A stretch of 64,000 bases of DNA, taken from positions 186,001 through 250,000 of the forward strand of contig JAMFSR010000021.1 of assembly GCA_026225395.1 (NCBI GenBank), written 5' to 3'. This document shows positions 1 through 8,218 of this stretch, piece by piece. This stretch comes from Granulicella sapmiensis. GTDB taxonomy: Bacteria; Acidobacteriota; Terriglobia; Terriglobales; Acidobacteriaceae. Numbering within the stretch: position 1 is the stretch's first letter; each line of letters opens with the position of its first letter. The translations under genes and the position numbers were made by a program. The notes below the pieces were generated by a model. It had not been told where the DNA came from and did not search any database. It saw only the letters and a list, made by a program, of their open reading frames with translations.

Positions 1-390
1 ATGATCTACCTCTCGCAGCAACTCACAACAACCGGCGGAAGCAGCCATATTTTCACTGGAGTCCTTCCTTTTTCGATAGAGATGACGGGCAAACTCGTTC
101 AATTTGGATACGTCACGGTCGAACTCACGAGTGACTGCTTGCTTGGCCAGCGCGGAACCATCCTGCGGGGCCACAGCTTCCACTACTCTCGCATCGAGAA
201 CCAGGCGGCGACCGACACTAGCTATCGAGTTGAATACTCGCTCTCCAAGCGAGAGGAGGCAGAAGGCTACAGCATCGGAAACGTCCTGGCCAGCTACATC
301 CACCTGCACTTTCGTACGGCACCCCATGTCGCTCGGCACTTCATCGAGCTCGTGCGTCTTGCAAAGACAAGAGAGTTGGCCACCACATGA
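1..390 (+). CDS. cbiA: Cobyrinate a,c-diamide synthase, C-terminal part (cut by window edge)
   Basis: This is the last ~129 residues of the enzyme that amidates carboxylates a and c of cobyrinic acid, using glutamine and ATP, in the cytoplasm. The tail has the features of the CbiA/CobB glutamine-amidotransferase domain: a LVQFGYVTVEL strand, the GHSFHYS motif with the conserved His of the class I amidotransferase triad, and a closing ASYIHLHF segment. The methionine at base 1 is probably internal, because the family is about 450 residues and the N-terminal ATPase half must lie left of the window. The stop overlaps the next start as ATGA. I cannot tell the cobyrinate from the hydrogenobyrinate version; the other genes suggest the anaerobic or salvage type. 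Confidence 0.85.
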   Translation: MIYLSQQLTTTGGSSHIFTGVLPFSIEMTGKLVQFGYVTVELTSDCLLGQRGTILRGHSFHYSRIENQAATDTSYRVEYSLSKREEAEGYSIGNVLASYIHLHFRTAPHVARHFIELVRLAKTRELATT

Positions 391-1247
391 AGTTTGCGAC
401 ACTAATTTTCCTCTGCATGGTTTTAGCTGGTTCGCCTTTACGCGCCAGCCGCATCGTGACGGATGAGACTGGCCGCACCGTCGCAGTGCCGGACCACCCT
501 CACCGCATCATATGTCTCGTGCCGAGCATCACGGACGCCGTCTTCGCCATCGGAGCCGGTGATGATGTCGTTGCTGTGAGCGACTACGTAAAATACCCCG
601 CCGAAGCGATGAAGAAACCCAGCGTGGGATCGATCAGTAATCCATCCATGGAAACGATCCTGTCCTTGCATCCAGATCTGGTACTGGGGATGCCACACCA
701 GAATCAGCCTGAGGTCCTTGGTCAGCTGCAGCGCTTCAACATTCCGCTCTTCATCGTTGATCCTCACGGTATAGCGGGCATCCTGCATTCTGTCGTTACG
801 CTCGGTCAGGCCACTGGCCACGAGGCCCAGGCAAATGTCCTTGTGTCGCAGCTCACTCGCCGCATTGAAACCGTTCGGACACGAGTGAAGCGTCTCCCGG
901 TCGTGAACGTGTTCATGCCTGTCTCCTACGATCCCGTCATCACCATCGGCAAAGGCTCCTTCATCACAGAAATCATCGAAGCCGCCGGCGGTCATTCCAT
1001 CACGTCCGATATCAATCAGGAATGGCCTCACATCAGCATGGAGGCAGTCATCGATCGCGCACCGCAAGCTCTTCTCATGCTGCGAGGAGGCACTGTCACG
1101 ATCGGTGCTTTGAAAGACCGTCCAGGCTGGAACGTATTACCTGCGGTCAAAGCGCAACGCGTTTATTACGTCGACAAGCGCGTCGACTTTCCCAGTCCCG
1201 TCGCCATAGACGCTTTGGAGGATCTCGCCAAACAACTTCATCCGTAG
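387..1247 (+). CDS. btuF: Vitamin B12 ABC transporter substrate-binding protein
   Basis: A periplasmic binding protein of 286 residues, the usual length for BtuF. Residues 1-20 form a signal peptide ending near SPLRA. The mature start has the family opening (IVTDETGRTVAVP, then RIICLVPSITD), and the two-lobed fold is joined by the helix typical of metal-chelate and B12 binders. It should capture corrinoids in the periplasm and hand them to the BtuC/BtuD pair encoded downstream. The ATG overlaps the cbiA stop by four bases. It sits before the riboswitch, so its transcript comes from upstream rather than from the riboswitch-controlled unit. Siderophore or haem binding is possible for the family, but the context points to B12. 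Confidence 0.85.
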   Translation: MKFATLIFLCMVLAGSPLRASRIVTDETGRTVAVPDHPHRIICLVPSITDAVFAIGAGDDVVAVSDYVKYPAEAMKKPSVGSISNPSMETILSLHPDLVLGMPHQNQPEVLGQLQRFNIPLFIVDPHGIAGILHSVVTLGQATGHEAQANVLVSQLTRRIETVRTRVKRLPVVNVFMPVSYDPVITIGKGSFITEIIEAAGGHSITSDINQEWPHISMEAVIDRAPQALLMLRGGTVTIGALKDRPGWNVLPAVKAQRVYYVDKRVDFPSPVAIDALEDLAKQLHP

Positions 1248-1264
1248 CTGATGTCGTTCATCAG

Positions 1265-1435
1265 CATCACCAACAACCAACAGCAGGCGTCGGGAAGCGC
1301 GGTGAAACTCCGCCACTACCCCGTAACTGTAAGCGTCGAGATACATGCAAGAACGTCAACGTCACTGGAGCCAAACTCTGGGAAGGCAGCATGGATCGTA
1401 GAAGCGCAAGCCAGGATACCGCCCCTGCTGCAACC
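1265..1435 (+). ncRNA. Cobalamin riboswitch (AdoCbl aptamer)
   Basis: The 200-base gap between btuF and the btuB-like gene carries the conserved cobalamin-aptamer pieces in the right order. These are GGTGAAACTCC near 1301, a CCCCGTAACTGT segment near 1319, GTCACTGG ... GGGAAGGC near 1371-1387, and the B12 box AGCCAGGATACCGCC at 1409-1423. The downstream start codon is only about 20 bases past the B12 box, so translational control by occluding the ribosome binding site is the simplest reading. This places btuB and the genes after it under corrinoid repression. Boundaries are approximate. Confidence 0.88.
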
Positions 1436-1452
1436 AATCCCGAGGGGGAACC

Positions 1453-3921
1453 ATGCACATCGCAGCAACTCGACCGCTTCGTTTAACGAACTCCATCAAG
1501 CCTCAAAATTTCCGGCTTTCGATCAATCTCGTCTTAGCTTTCATCCTGCTCTTCATCCACCCATCTCTTTGGTCGCAGCAACGAAGCACACTGCATGGGG
1601 CCGTTCATGATCCTCTGGGATCGCTGGTAGTAGGCGCCTCCGTTGACCTTTTACAGGAACAAAAAGTCATTGCCGCTTCGAAAACAGGTCCAGATGGAAC
1701 TTTCCACTTCGAAGTGCCCGCTTCAGACCGCTATCGCATCCGCGTAAGTGCAGCCACATTCCAGACGACCACCACTCCCGCTGTCTATATCAAAGCTTCC
1801 GGAACGGAAGAGTTGGATGTCACACTCGCCACCCAGACTCTTACGCAACAGGTTACGGTCACCGCAACCGGTACTCCAACGCCTGAAGCACAAACTGGGG
1901 CATCGGTAACGGTGCTAACAGCCACGGATTATCGACTTATGCCGGAAGTACAAGATCCCCTTCGGCTCGTTCCTGGTCTGCAGGTTACACAGACTGGCCA
2001 AATGGGAGGAACTACTGGCATCTACATTCGTGGAGGTGGCACAGATGCAAACAAGGTCCTGATCGACGGTGTACCGGCCAACACAATCGGCGGTGGAGTC
2101 GAGTTCGCCAACCTTGCCTCGGTCGGTATCGATTCGATCGAAGTTCTCCGCGAGCCTAACAGTGCCCTGTACGGCTCCGATGCTTTAGCCGGCGTCATCA
2201 GCCTCACCTCAGCGCGCGGAACCACACCCCTGCCCTTCTTCACCTACTCGGGCGACGGTGGCAACTTCGACACCTATCGCAACGAGGTCACGGCCGGAAC
2301 CAGCTTCCATCAGTTCGATGTCTACTCGGCTTTCGCGCGCATGGACACGCACAACAATCTGCCTGACAGCGAGTTCCATAACGCAACCTATGTGGGTAAC
2401 TTCGGTTGGACGCCGAATGTCGCGAACGATATCCGGTTCACGGTCCGCCACATCATTATTTGCGCCGGCCAGCCTAACTCCATCGTTTTCGACGGGATTC
2501 CTGACGATGCCGTGCAAACGGAACGCGATAACTACTATGGAGCGGTTTGGAACAATCAAACAACATCCAAGTGGCACAATCAGATTCGCTACGGCGGTCT
2601 CCGCCAGAATGGATCCTTCAACAGCGGCCCTGGCACAGGCATCCCCGACGGCTTTGGCGACTTCGACGGTACGGTCGTTACTATCAAAGGCGCCAACGGC
2701 TACAGCGTTACAGGTCAGGCAGCCTTCCAGTTTCCACCTCGTTCATCACAGTTTCTCACTCCTGCTAGTCGCGATTTCGTATACGCGCAAACGGACGTCC
2801 AGGTCAATCCGCACTTCCTCGCTTTGGGTGGCTTTAAATACGAAAATGAAAGCGGTCTATCCGGCTACGCTGGGTCTTCGGCAGAAACGATTCAGCGCGG
2901 CAACTATAGCTACACATTGCAATTTTCCGGAGACCTGCATAACCGCCTTTTCTACAACGCCGGCACCGGCCTTGAAGATAACGGCCTCTTCGGGTTCGCC
3001 GCGACACCACGCGCGTCACTTGCTTACTATCTCGTCCGCCCATCCTCCTCCAGCTTCTTTAGCGGTACCAAGCTACACGGTAGCTTCGGCAAAGGCATCA
3101 AGGAACCAAGCATCTTCCAGCAGACGAACTCTCTCTACGGCGATCTGCCGACGGGTAGTCCGTTGATCGCGCAATACAGCATCCGCCCACTTGGACCGGA
3201 GAACTCTCGAACCTTTGATGGTGGCGTCGATCAGGAACTTATTGGCGGCAGAGCGCGTGTCGGCATCACCTACTTCCATAACCAGTTCACCAACGGTGCG
3301 CAGGATGTCCCGCAGGCCGATTTGGGCCAGTTTGGCGTACCTGCAAGCCTGGCCACTGCCTTTCCTTTCGGCGCATACCTGAATGGTGCGGCTTTCAGGG
3401 CGATGGGCGCTGAGTTGGAGACCGAATACCAGATCGGCAATCACCTCTCTGCTCGCGGAGGTTATACATACACAGACGCCGTAGTGCAACAATCAATCGC
3501 GACACCGGCTCAGTTCACCTCTTTCGCCAATCTCCCCATAGGCGCCTACGCTCCGCTGCCCGGTGCGCGACCGTTCCGCATTGCACCGCACACTGGATAC
3601 TTTGGACTCGCTTACACCAGGCCAAAGTTCTATGCTTCCCTCACAGGAACTCTTGTCGGAAAGCGGGATGACAGTGACTTCCTCACCGATTCAAACTTTG
3701 GCAACAGCCTGCTGTTACCCAACCGCAATCTTCTCGGAGCCTATCAGCGACTCGAACTTGGCGGTGGCTATCAGGTCACACCTCGCCTCAACCTCTACGC
3801 CAGCATCCAGAACTTGCTTAGTGGACACTATTACGAAGCCTTCGGATTTCCCTCACTGCCAATTACCTTTCGCACCGGCATCAAGCTGAACTTCGGTGGA
3901 GAATCTTGGAAACTGAACTAA
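1453..3921 (+). CDS. btuB: TonB-dependent cobalamin receptor (BtuB-like)
   Basis: An outer-membrane gated barrel of 822 residues. After a long signal peptide (to about residue 42, ...HPSLWSQ) comes a carboxypeptidase-regulatory-like beta domain (about 45-120), as in many acidobacterial receptors. The plug domain follows (about 150-265), with TDYRLMPEVQDPLRLVPG, IYIRGGG and VLIDGVP motifs, then a 22-strand-type barrel ending in LNFGGESWKLN. The cobalamin riboswitch directly upstream and btuC/btuD directly downstream argue for corrinoid uptake rather than iron or sugar. The first ATG lies just after GAGGGGGAACC, a reasonable ribosome binding site that the riboswitch could mask. It is larger than E. 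coli BtuB because of the added N-terminal domain. Confidence 0.85.
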   Translation: MHIAATRPLRLTNSIKPQNFRLSINLVLAFILLFIHPSLWSQQRSTLHGAVHDPLGSLVVGASVDLLQEQKVIAASKTGPDGTFHFEVPASDRYRIRVSAATFQTTTTPAVYIKASGTEELDVTLATQTLTQQVTVTATGTPTPEAQTGASVTVLTATDYRLMPEVQDPLRLVPGLQVTQTGQMGGTTGIYIRGGGTDANKVLIDGVPANTIGGGVEFANLASVGIDSIEVLREPNSALYGSDALAGVISLTSARGTTPLPFFTYSGDGGNFDTYRNEVTAGTSFHQFDVYSAFARMDTHNNLPDSEFHNATYVGNFGWTPNVANDIRFTVRHIIICAGQPNSIVFDGIPDDAVQTERDNYYGAVWNNQTTSKWHNQIRYGGLRQNGSFNSGPGTGIPDGFGDFDGTVVTIKGANGYSVTGQAAFQFPPRSSQFLTPASRDFVYAQTDVQVNPHFLALGGFKYENESGLSGYAGSSAETIQRGNYSYTLQFSGDLHNRLFYNAGTGLEDNGLFGFAATPRASLAYYLVRPSSSSFFSGTKLHGSFGKGIKEPSIFQQTNSLYGDLPTGSPLIAQYSIRPLGPENSRTFDGGVDQELIGGRARVGITYFHNQFTNGAQDVPQADLGQFGVPASLATAFPFGAYLNGAAFRAMGAELETEYQIGNHLSARGGYTYTDAVVQQSIATPAQFTSFANLPIGAYAPLPGARPFRIAPHTGYFGLAYTRPKFYASLTGTLVGKRDDSDFLTDSNFGNSLLLPNRNLLGAYQRLELGGGYQVTPRLNLYASIQNLLSGHYYEAFGFPSLPITFRTGIKLNFGGESWKLN

Positions 3922-3935
3922 ACAAAGTCGCGATC

Positions 3936-3976
3936 TCTCCCCTCACCTCCGCCCCTTTAGGGCGGAGGCAGGGAGA
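3936..3976. repeat. Perfect palindromic element in the btuB-btuC junction
   Basis: CCTCCGCCC (3946-3954) and GGGCGGAGG (3960-3968) form a perfect 9-bp stem with a 5-base loop. An outer TCTCCC/GGGAGA pair (3936-3941, 3971-3976) extends it through a small internal loop. It follows the btuB stop and precedes a TTG codon with GGGAG eight bases upstream. It could be a dispersed REP-like unit, or an RNA hairpin that tunes expression between receptor and permease. There is no U-tract, so it is not a classical terminator. Confidence 0.6.
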
Positions 3977-3983
3977 CCGCGCG

Positions 3984-5024
3984 TTGAAAACATTCGGTCC
4001 GATCAATCCATCAACATTCTTGATCATCACGCTCCTGCTACTTTTGACTCTGGCCGGAGCTATCATCGTTTCCGTTTCGCTCGGTGCGACCCACATACCG
4101 CTTCGCGCAATCTTGTCCGCATTGTTACATCGTCAACCCCTGACAGAGACCCAACACACGATCCTTTTCGCAATCCGTCTGCCTCGTATACTCGCCTCAT
4201 CGATTGTGGGTGCGGCCCTGGCTGTTTCAGGGCTCATGTTCCAGGGACTTTTTCGTAACCCAATGGCCGATCCCTACATCATCGGCGCGTCCGGAGGAGC
4301 AGCTCTCGGCGCTTGCATCGGAATAGTTTTTCTGTCGCAGTTCACCGTCTATGGATTCAGTGCTACCGCTCTGCTGGCATTCATCGGCGCCGTGCTCACC
4401 ATGATGGTCGTCTACGCCCTTGCTCGTTCACGCGGCCGCACCGGCGGTGTAACTTTGCTTCTCGCCGGCTTCGCCGTAGGAACCATGCTGACGAACTCCA
4501 CCTACCTCTTCGAGCTTTTCGATCCGAACTCAAGTTCCGGTATTAGGATCGTTGCAGCGTGGCTCCACGGAACCATTGGAGTTCCCGAATGGAAACAACT
4601 CACAGCCACAACGTGCCTTTTCGCACTTGCCATGGTCGCCGCTTTCCCGCTCATGCGCAGACTTAACACTCTCGCACTGGGAGACGACTATGCGCATCAA
4701 CTTGGTATCCGTATCGAAGCCACACGCATCGCAATCATCCTTGTAGGCTCGCTTCTGACCGCCATAGCTGTCTCACTCGGCGGTCTCATCAGCTTTGCGG
4801 GGCTTATCATTCCCCATGTTGCGCGCCTGATCTTCGGTCCAAACAACGTCCGCCTGCTGGCCATCACAGCCATTGGAGGCGCACTTTTTCTCGTTATTGC
4901 GGACACTCTTGCAAGGACTGTGCTTGCCCCGTCGGAACTTCCTGTTGGGATACTGATGGTATTCCTCGGTGGACCATTCTTCATCTATCTTCTTCGCAAG
5001 GGGAAACGAGAATACGCCTTATGA
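3984..5024 (+). CDS. btuC: FecCD-family B12 ABC transporter permease
   Basis: Integral inner-membrane permease with about ten hydrophobic spans. It carries family signatures: RLPRILASSIVGAALAVSG, MFQGLFRNPMADP and LLAGFAVGT, the cytoplasmic coupling region LGDDYAHQLGI, and SLGGLISFAGLIIPHVAR. It pairs with the ATPase whose ATG overlaps its stop. The start is uncertain. An in-frame TTG at 3906, overlapping the btuB end, would add 26 residues that merely translate a GC-rich palindrome. The TTG at 3984 has GGGAG at good spacing and gives 346 residues, closer to the family norm, so I prefer it. The substrate is inferred from riboswitch and neighbours. Confidence 0.85.
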   Translation: MKTFGPINPSTFLIITLLLLLTLAGAIIVSVSLGATHIPLRAILSALLHRQPLTETQHTILFAIRLPRILASSIVGAALAVSGLMFQGLFRNPMADPYIIGASGGAALGACIGIVFLSQFTVYGFSATALLAFIGAVLTMMVVYALARSRGRTGGVTLLLAGFAVGTMLTNSTYLFELFDPNSSSGIRIVAAWLHGTIGVPEWKQLTATTCLFALAMVAAFPLMRRLNTLALGDDYAHQLGIRIEATRIAIILVGSLLTAIAVSLGGLISFAGLIIPHVARLIFGPNNVRLLAITAIGGALFLVIADTLARTVLAPSELPVGILMVFLGGPFFIYLLRKGKREYAL

Positions 5025-5794
5025 CTCCTTTGCTACAGTTCTTCAATGTGGGCTTTCACTATGACGAGCGGCAGGTCCTCAGCAACGTCAGCTTCACAGT
5101 TCACGCAGGAACATGCGTCGCTTTGGTCGGTGCAAATGGCTCAGGCAAAACAACACTCTTACGCATGGCGTCCGGTGCTTTAGCAGCTTCGTCGGGGGTG
5201 GTTTCGCTCGAAGGTCAAACCCCCTCGAAGATGCCGCACCGCCTACGTTCTCGTCTTGTCGCTCTGGTCCCTCAACAGCTCGACATCCCATTCGACTTCA
5301 CTGTGCAGCAAATCGTCGCGCAGGGTCGCACACCATATCTCGGCCTCCTTCGAGGCCCATCCCAAACGGATCACCTCGCAGTGGAGCGCGCTCTTGATTT
5401 GACGGATACAGCAGATCTCCGCCATCGCATCTTCAACGAACTGAGTGGCGGCGAGCGTCAACGCGTCAAAATAGCATTGGGCCTGGCGCAGGAAGCGAAG
5501 CTTCTATTGCTTGACGAGCCAACCCAAAACCTGGATATCGGCCGCCAGACCGAGCTTCTGATCTTGTTCGACCGTTTGAGAGATGAAGGGATAACGATCC
5601 TGGCATCGATTCATGACATACACCTCATTCCCGGCAGCTTCTCCGAGGCCCACATACTGAACCCCGATCAGTCCATGACGAGCGGCATGCCGGCGGACAT
5701 CCTCACTTCCGAAAATCTTTCGAAAGCCTTTCGCTTTACGCCTGGTCGCTTCCCGTCAACATTCCACCAGGCACTCGCTCAGGAGGCACAATGA
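5021..5794 (+). CDS. btuD: B12 ABC transporter ATP-binding protein
   Basis: A 257-residue ABC ATPase of the FecE/BtuD type. Walker A GANGSGKTT is at residues 37-45, the Q-loop at LVPQQ, the signature LSGGERQRV near 141, Walker B LLLLDEP near 160, and the switch His in SIHDIH. It should power corrinoid import together with the permease upstream. The ATG overlaps the permease stop and its own stop overlaps cobT, both as ATGA, so uptake and assembly genes are coupled in translation. The family includes iron-chelate ATPases; the B12 call rests on context. Confidence 0.88.
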   Translation: MTPLLQFFNVGFHYDERQVLSNVSFTVHAGTCVALVGANGSGKTTLLRMASGALAASSGVVSLEGQTPSKMPHRLRSRLVALVPQQLDIPFDFTVQQIVAQGRTPYLGLLRGPSQTDHLAVERALDLTDTADLRHRIFNELSGGERQRVKIALGLAQEAKLLLLDEPTQNLDIGRQTELLILFDRLRDEGITILASIHDIHLIPGSFSEAHILNPDQSMTSGMPADILTSENLSKAFRFTPGRFPSTFHQALAQEAQ

Positions 5795-6870
5795 TTTCCC
5801 TGAGCACACAACAGGTCAAGCAAATCACGCAGAACATCGAGCTTCCCAGCGAACATTGGAGGCAAAGGGCACGCGCACACTTAGATACTCTCACCAAACC
5901 ATTGGGCAGTCTCGGTCGTCTCGAAGATCTCGCAGCTCAAATCGTAGCCATTCGGAGGGACGCAGTCGCTTCCCCGCTCAACAAGGGCATCTACGTTTTC
6001 GCCGCAGACCACGGCATTACCGCTGAAGGCGTCAGCGCCTACCCGCGCGAAGTAACGTACCAAATGGTCCTGAACTTCCTGCGGCAAGGCGCAGCCGTCA
6101 ACGTGCTCGCCTCGCTTCACCGAGCCGAGCTTCAAGTCATCGATGTTGGTGTCGATGCAGACTTCGACAATGTCCCCGGGCTGCTGCATCATAAGATCGC
6201 CAAAGGCACAAACAACATGCTTCATGAGCCCGCAATGTCTGACGAGCATCTTGCGCAGGCGCTGAAGGTCGGAGCAACACTAGCAGCGGCGGCGGCAGCG
6301 TCAGGCAAAACGTTGATCGCCATTGGAGAAATGGGGATTGGCAATACCACTTCCGCAAGCGCAATCACCTGCGCGCTCACAGGCGCACCTCCGTCTCTCG
6401 CAACAGGCCACGGAACCGGTATAAACCCCGAAGCCTTCACCCGCAAGATCGCTATCGTAGAGTCAATCGGTCTTAAATATTTCGGAACCTCTCCCAACCC
6501 ACAACCGCTCGATATCCTTCGCTGCGTCGGCGGCCTGGAGATAGCCGCGATGGTTGGCATGATTCTTGCGGCAGCGACGCACAAGTTGATTCTCGTGATC
6601 GATGGCTTCATCTCAACAGCCGCAGCAGCGCTCGCTGTCGCCATGGTTCCAGCCACACAGGGCTATCTCATCGCCGGGCATCAATCAGAAGAGCCCGGCC
6701 ATAAGGTGTTGCTCAACCACCTACGCTTGTTACCGCTGCTCACTCTTAACATGCGTCTCGGCGAAGGCTCCGGAGCTGTATTGGCGATGCCGGTCATCGA
6801 GTCTGCGATCGCTGTCTACAACCAGATGGCGACATTTACATCTGCCGGCGTGAGTGAGGCGCAATCATGA
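5791..6870 (+). CDS. cobT: Nicotinate-nucleotide:dimethylbenzimidazole phosphoribosyltransferase
   Basis: A cytosolic enzyme that makes alpha-ribazole phosphate from 5,6-dimethylbenzimidazole and nicotinate mononucleotide, activating the lower ligand of B12. At 359 residues it is full length. Recognisable motifs in order are LTKPLGSLGRLE, FAADHGITAEGVSAYP, QMVLNFLRQGAAVNV, GEMGIGNTTSA, and LGEGSGA near the C-terminus, which carries the catalytic glutamate of the family. It acts between BluB (base supply) and CobS/CobC, all encoded in this operon. ATGA overlaps on both sides indicate coupled translation. Confidence 0.95.
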   Translation: MISLSTQQVKQITQNIELPSEHWRQRARAHLDTLTKPLGSLGRLEDLAAQIVAIRRDAVASPLNKGIYVFAADHGITAEGVSAYPREVTYQMVLNFLRQGAAVNVLASLHRAELQVIDVGVDADFDNVPGLLHHKIAKGTNNMLHEPAMSDEHLAQALKVGATLAAAAAASGKTLIAIGEMGIGNTTSASAITCALTGAPPSLATGHGTGINPEAFTRKIAIVESIGLKYFGTSPNPQPLDILRCVGGLEIAAMVGMILAAATHKLILVIDGFISTAAAALAVAMVPATQGYLIAGHQSEEPGHKVLLNHLRLLPLLTLNMRLGEGSGAVLAMPVIESAIAVYNQMATFTSAGVSEAQS

Positions 6871-7646
6871 GGGTGGCTACACATATTCGCCGAACGGGTG
6901 CAGATTTCCTGACGGCACTGCAGTTTCTCACACGCATTCCCGTGCCTTCGCAACCCTATGAGGCAAACTCTCTCGCACGCTCGGTAAAGTTCTTTCCATT
7001 GGTTGGTCTCATCGTTGGATGTGGTGCGGCAATCCTGCACCTCTTGCTCACTCCACATCTCCCAAGACCTGTCGTCGCCTTTTTCGTGCTTGCCTTTCTC
7101 ATCCTGATCACGGGCGGCCTTCATGAAGATGGTCTAGCAGATTCCGCGGACGGCTTCGGCGGCGGAACGACGCGGGAGAAGATCCTGTTGATCATGCGCG
7201 ACAGTCGAATCGGAACATACGGTGGCGTAGCTCTGGTGCTCAGTCTTATTGGGCGACTTCTATTGATCGCAGCCCTGCCTCTTCAGCAAGCTCCTTATTA
7301 CCTCATTGCAACAGCAATATTGTCACGTTGGACCGTGCTCCCGCTCAGCTACTTCCTCCCACCAGCTCGACTCGAGACGGCACAAGAACCCGGCGGCCAG
7401 GGTGCACGCATCGCTCGCATCACCTCAACAGGCGCACTCATCTTTGGGACAGCACTAAGCTTCGCTCTCACTGTAATACTTCTCAAGACGCAGTCGATAG
7501 CCGCGATCCTGACCACTATCGCACTTACAGGTCTTACCGGCCTCTATTATCAAAGGCGCATCGGAGGCATTACAGGCGATTGTTTTGGCGCAACAATTCA
7601 GCTAAGCGAACTAGGAATATTTCTCTGCGGAGCTTGGATTCTATGA
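6867..7646 (+). CDS. cobS: Adenosylcobinamide-GDP ribazoletransferase (cobalamin synthase)
   Basis: A membrane enzyme of 259 residues that joins alpha-ribazole (or its phosphate) to adenosylcobinamide-GDP, the last coupling step of B12 synthesis. The metal-binding signature GGLHEDGLADSADGFGGG lies at about residues 75-92, followed by IMRDSRIGTYG. Several hydrophobic helices follow, and GGITGDCFGATIQ near the end is also conserved. It overlaps cobT and cobC by four bases each. The donor adenosylcobinamide-GDP needs a CobU-type enzyme, which is not in this window. Confidence 0.95.
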   Translation: MRVATHIRRTGADFLTALQFLTRIPVPSQPYEANSLARSVKFFPLVGLIVGCGAAILHLLLTPHLPRPVVAFFVLAFLILITGGLHEDGLADSADGFGGGTTREKILLIMRDSRIGTYGGVALVLSLIGRLLLIAALPLQQAPYYLIATAILSRWTVLPLSYFLPPARLETAQEPGGQGARIARITSTGALIFGTALSFALTVILLKTQSIAAILTTIALTGLTGLYYQRRIGGITGDCFGATIQLSELGIFLCGAWIL

Positions 7647-8218
7647 CAGGCCTGCTCTTCATACGTCACGCTGAAACGGATATGGCCGGAGCATTTTGCG
7701 GGCACTCCGATCCTCCAATCAACACCGCCGGTCAGCGGCAAGTCGTACATATGATCTCAACTCTGACCTCCGATAGCTTCGACGAGATCTATAGCAGCGA
7801 CCTCCGCCGTGCTGTTGATACAGCGACTCTGCTGTCTCATGCGTTCGCTGCTTCGATAACCACAACCAGTAGCCTGCGTGAGATACACTTCGGCGATTGG
7901 GAAGGCTTAACCTGGACTGAGATTGAGAACCGCGATCCAGATTATGCGCGTCAGTGGATAGAAGCATTTCCTAATCTCCCCGCGCCGAACGGCGAATCCA
8001 TCATCGCCTTCAAAGATCGCGTGCTTCGGCAAGTAAATCGCCTTTTGTCTCTCGCTGAATCGAAACGCATCGCCGTCATCACCCATGGCGGCGTCATGCG
8101 CGTAGTTCTCTGCAGTGTTCTCGGACATACCGATCAACAAGCGTGGGAAGTAACAAAGCCCTACTGTTCATCGTTCGACTGTCCAGGGCTGATTATCCCC
8201 GGGAGGTCTTGTCAATGA
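7643..8218 (+). CDS. cobC: Alpha-ribazole phosphatase, histidine phosphatase family
   Basis: A 191-residue phosphoglycerate-mutase-like phosphatase. The catalytic LLFIRHAETD motif is at residues 4-13 (phospho-accepting His9), with FCGHSDPPIN, YSSDLRRAVDTA, FGDWEGLTW and the second histidine in VITHGGVMR. It should remove phosphate from alpha-ribazole-5'-phosphate or adenosylcobalamin-5'-phosphate, working with CobT and CobS. The ATG at 7643 overlaps the cobS stop (ATGA) and places the RHAE motif at the correct N-terminal distance. The reading frame is open further upstream, but that part only shadows cobS. Confidence 0.9.
   Translation: MTGLLFIRHAETDMAGAFCGHSDPPINTAGQRQVVHMISTLTSDSFDEIYSSDLRRAVDTATLLSHAFAASITTTSSLREIHFGDWEGLTWTEIENRDPDYARQWIEAFPNLPAPNGESIIAFKDRVLRQVNRLLSLAESKRIAVITHGGVMRVVLCSVLGHTDQQAWEVTKPYCSSFDCPGLIIPGRSCQ

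Noticed and set aside
3906-3983. Longer btuC start overlapping the btuB stop
   Set aside because: Also a TTG codon; the extra 26 residues only translate a perfect palindrome and exceed the usual length.
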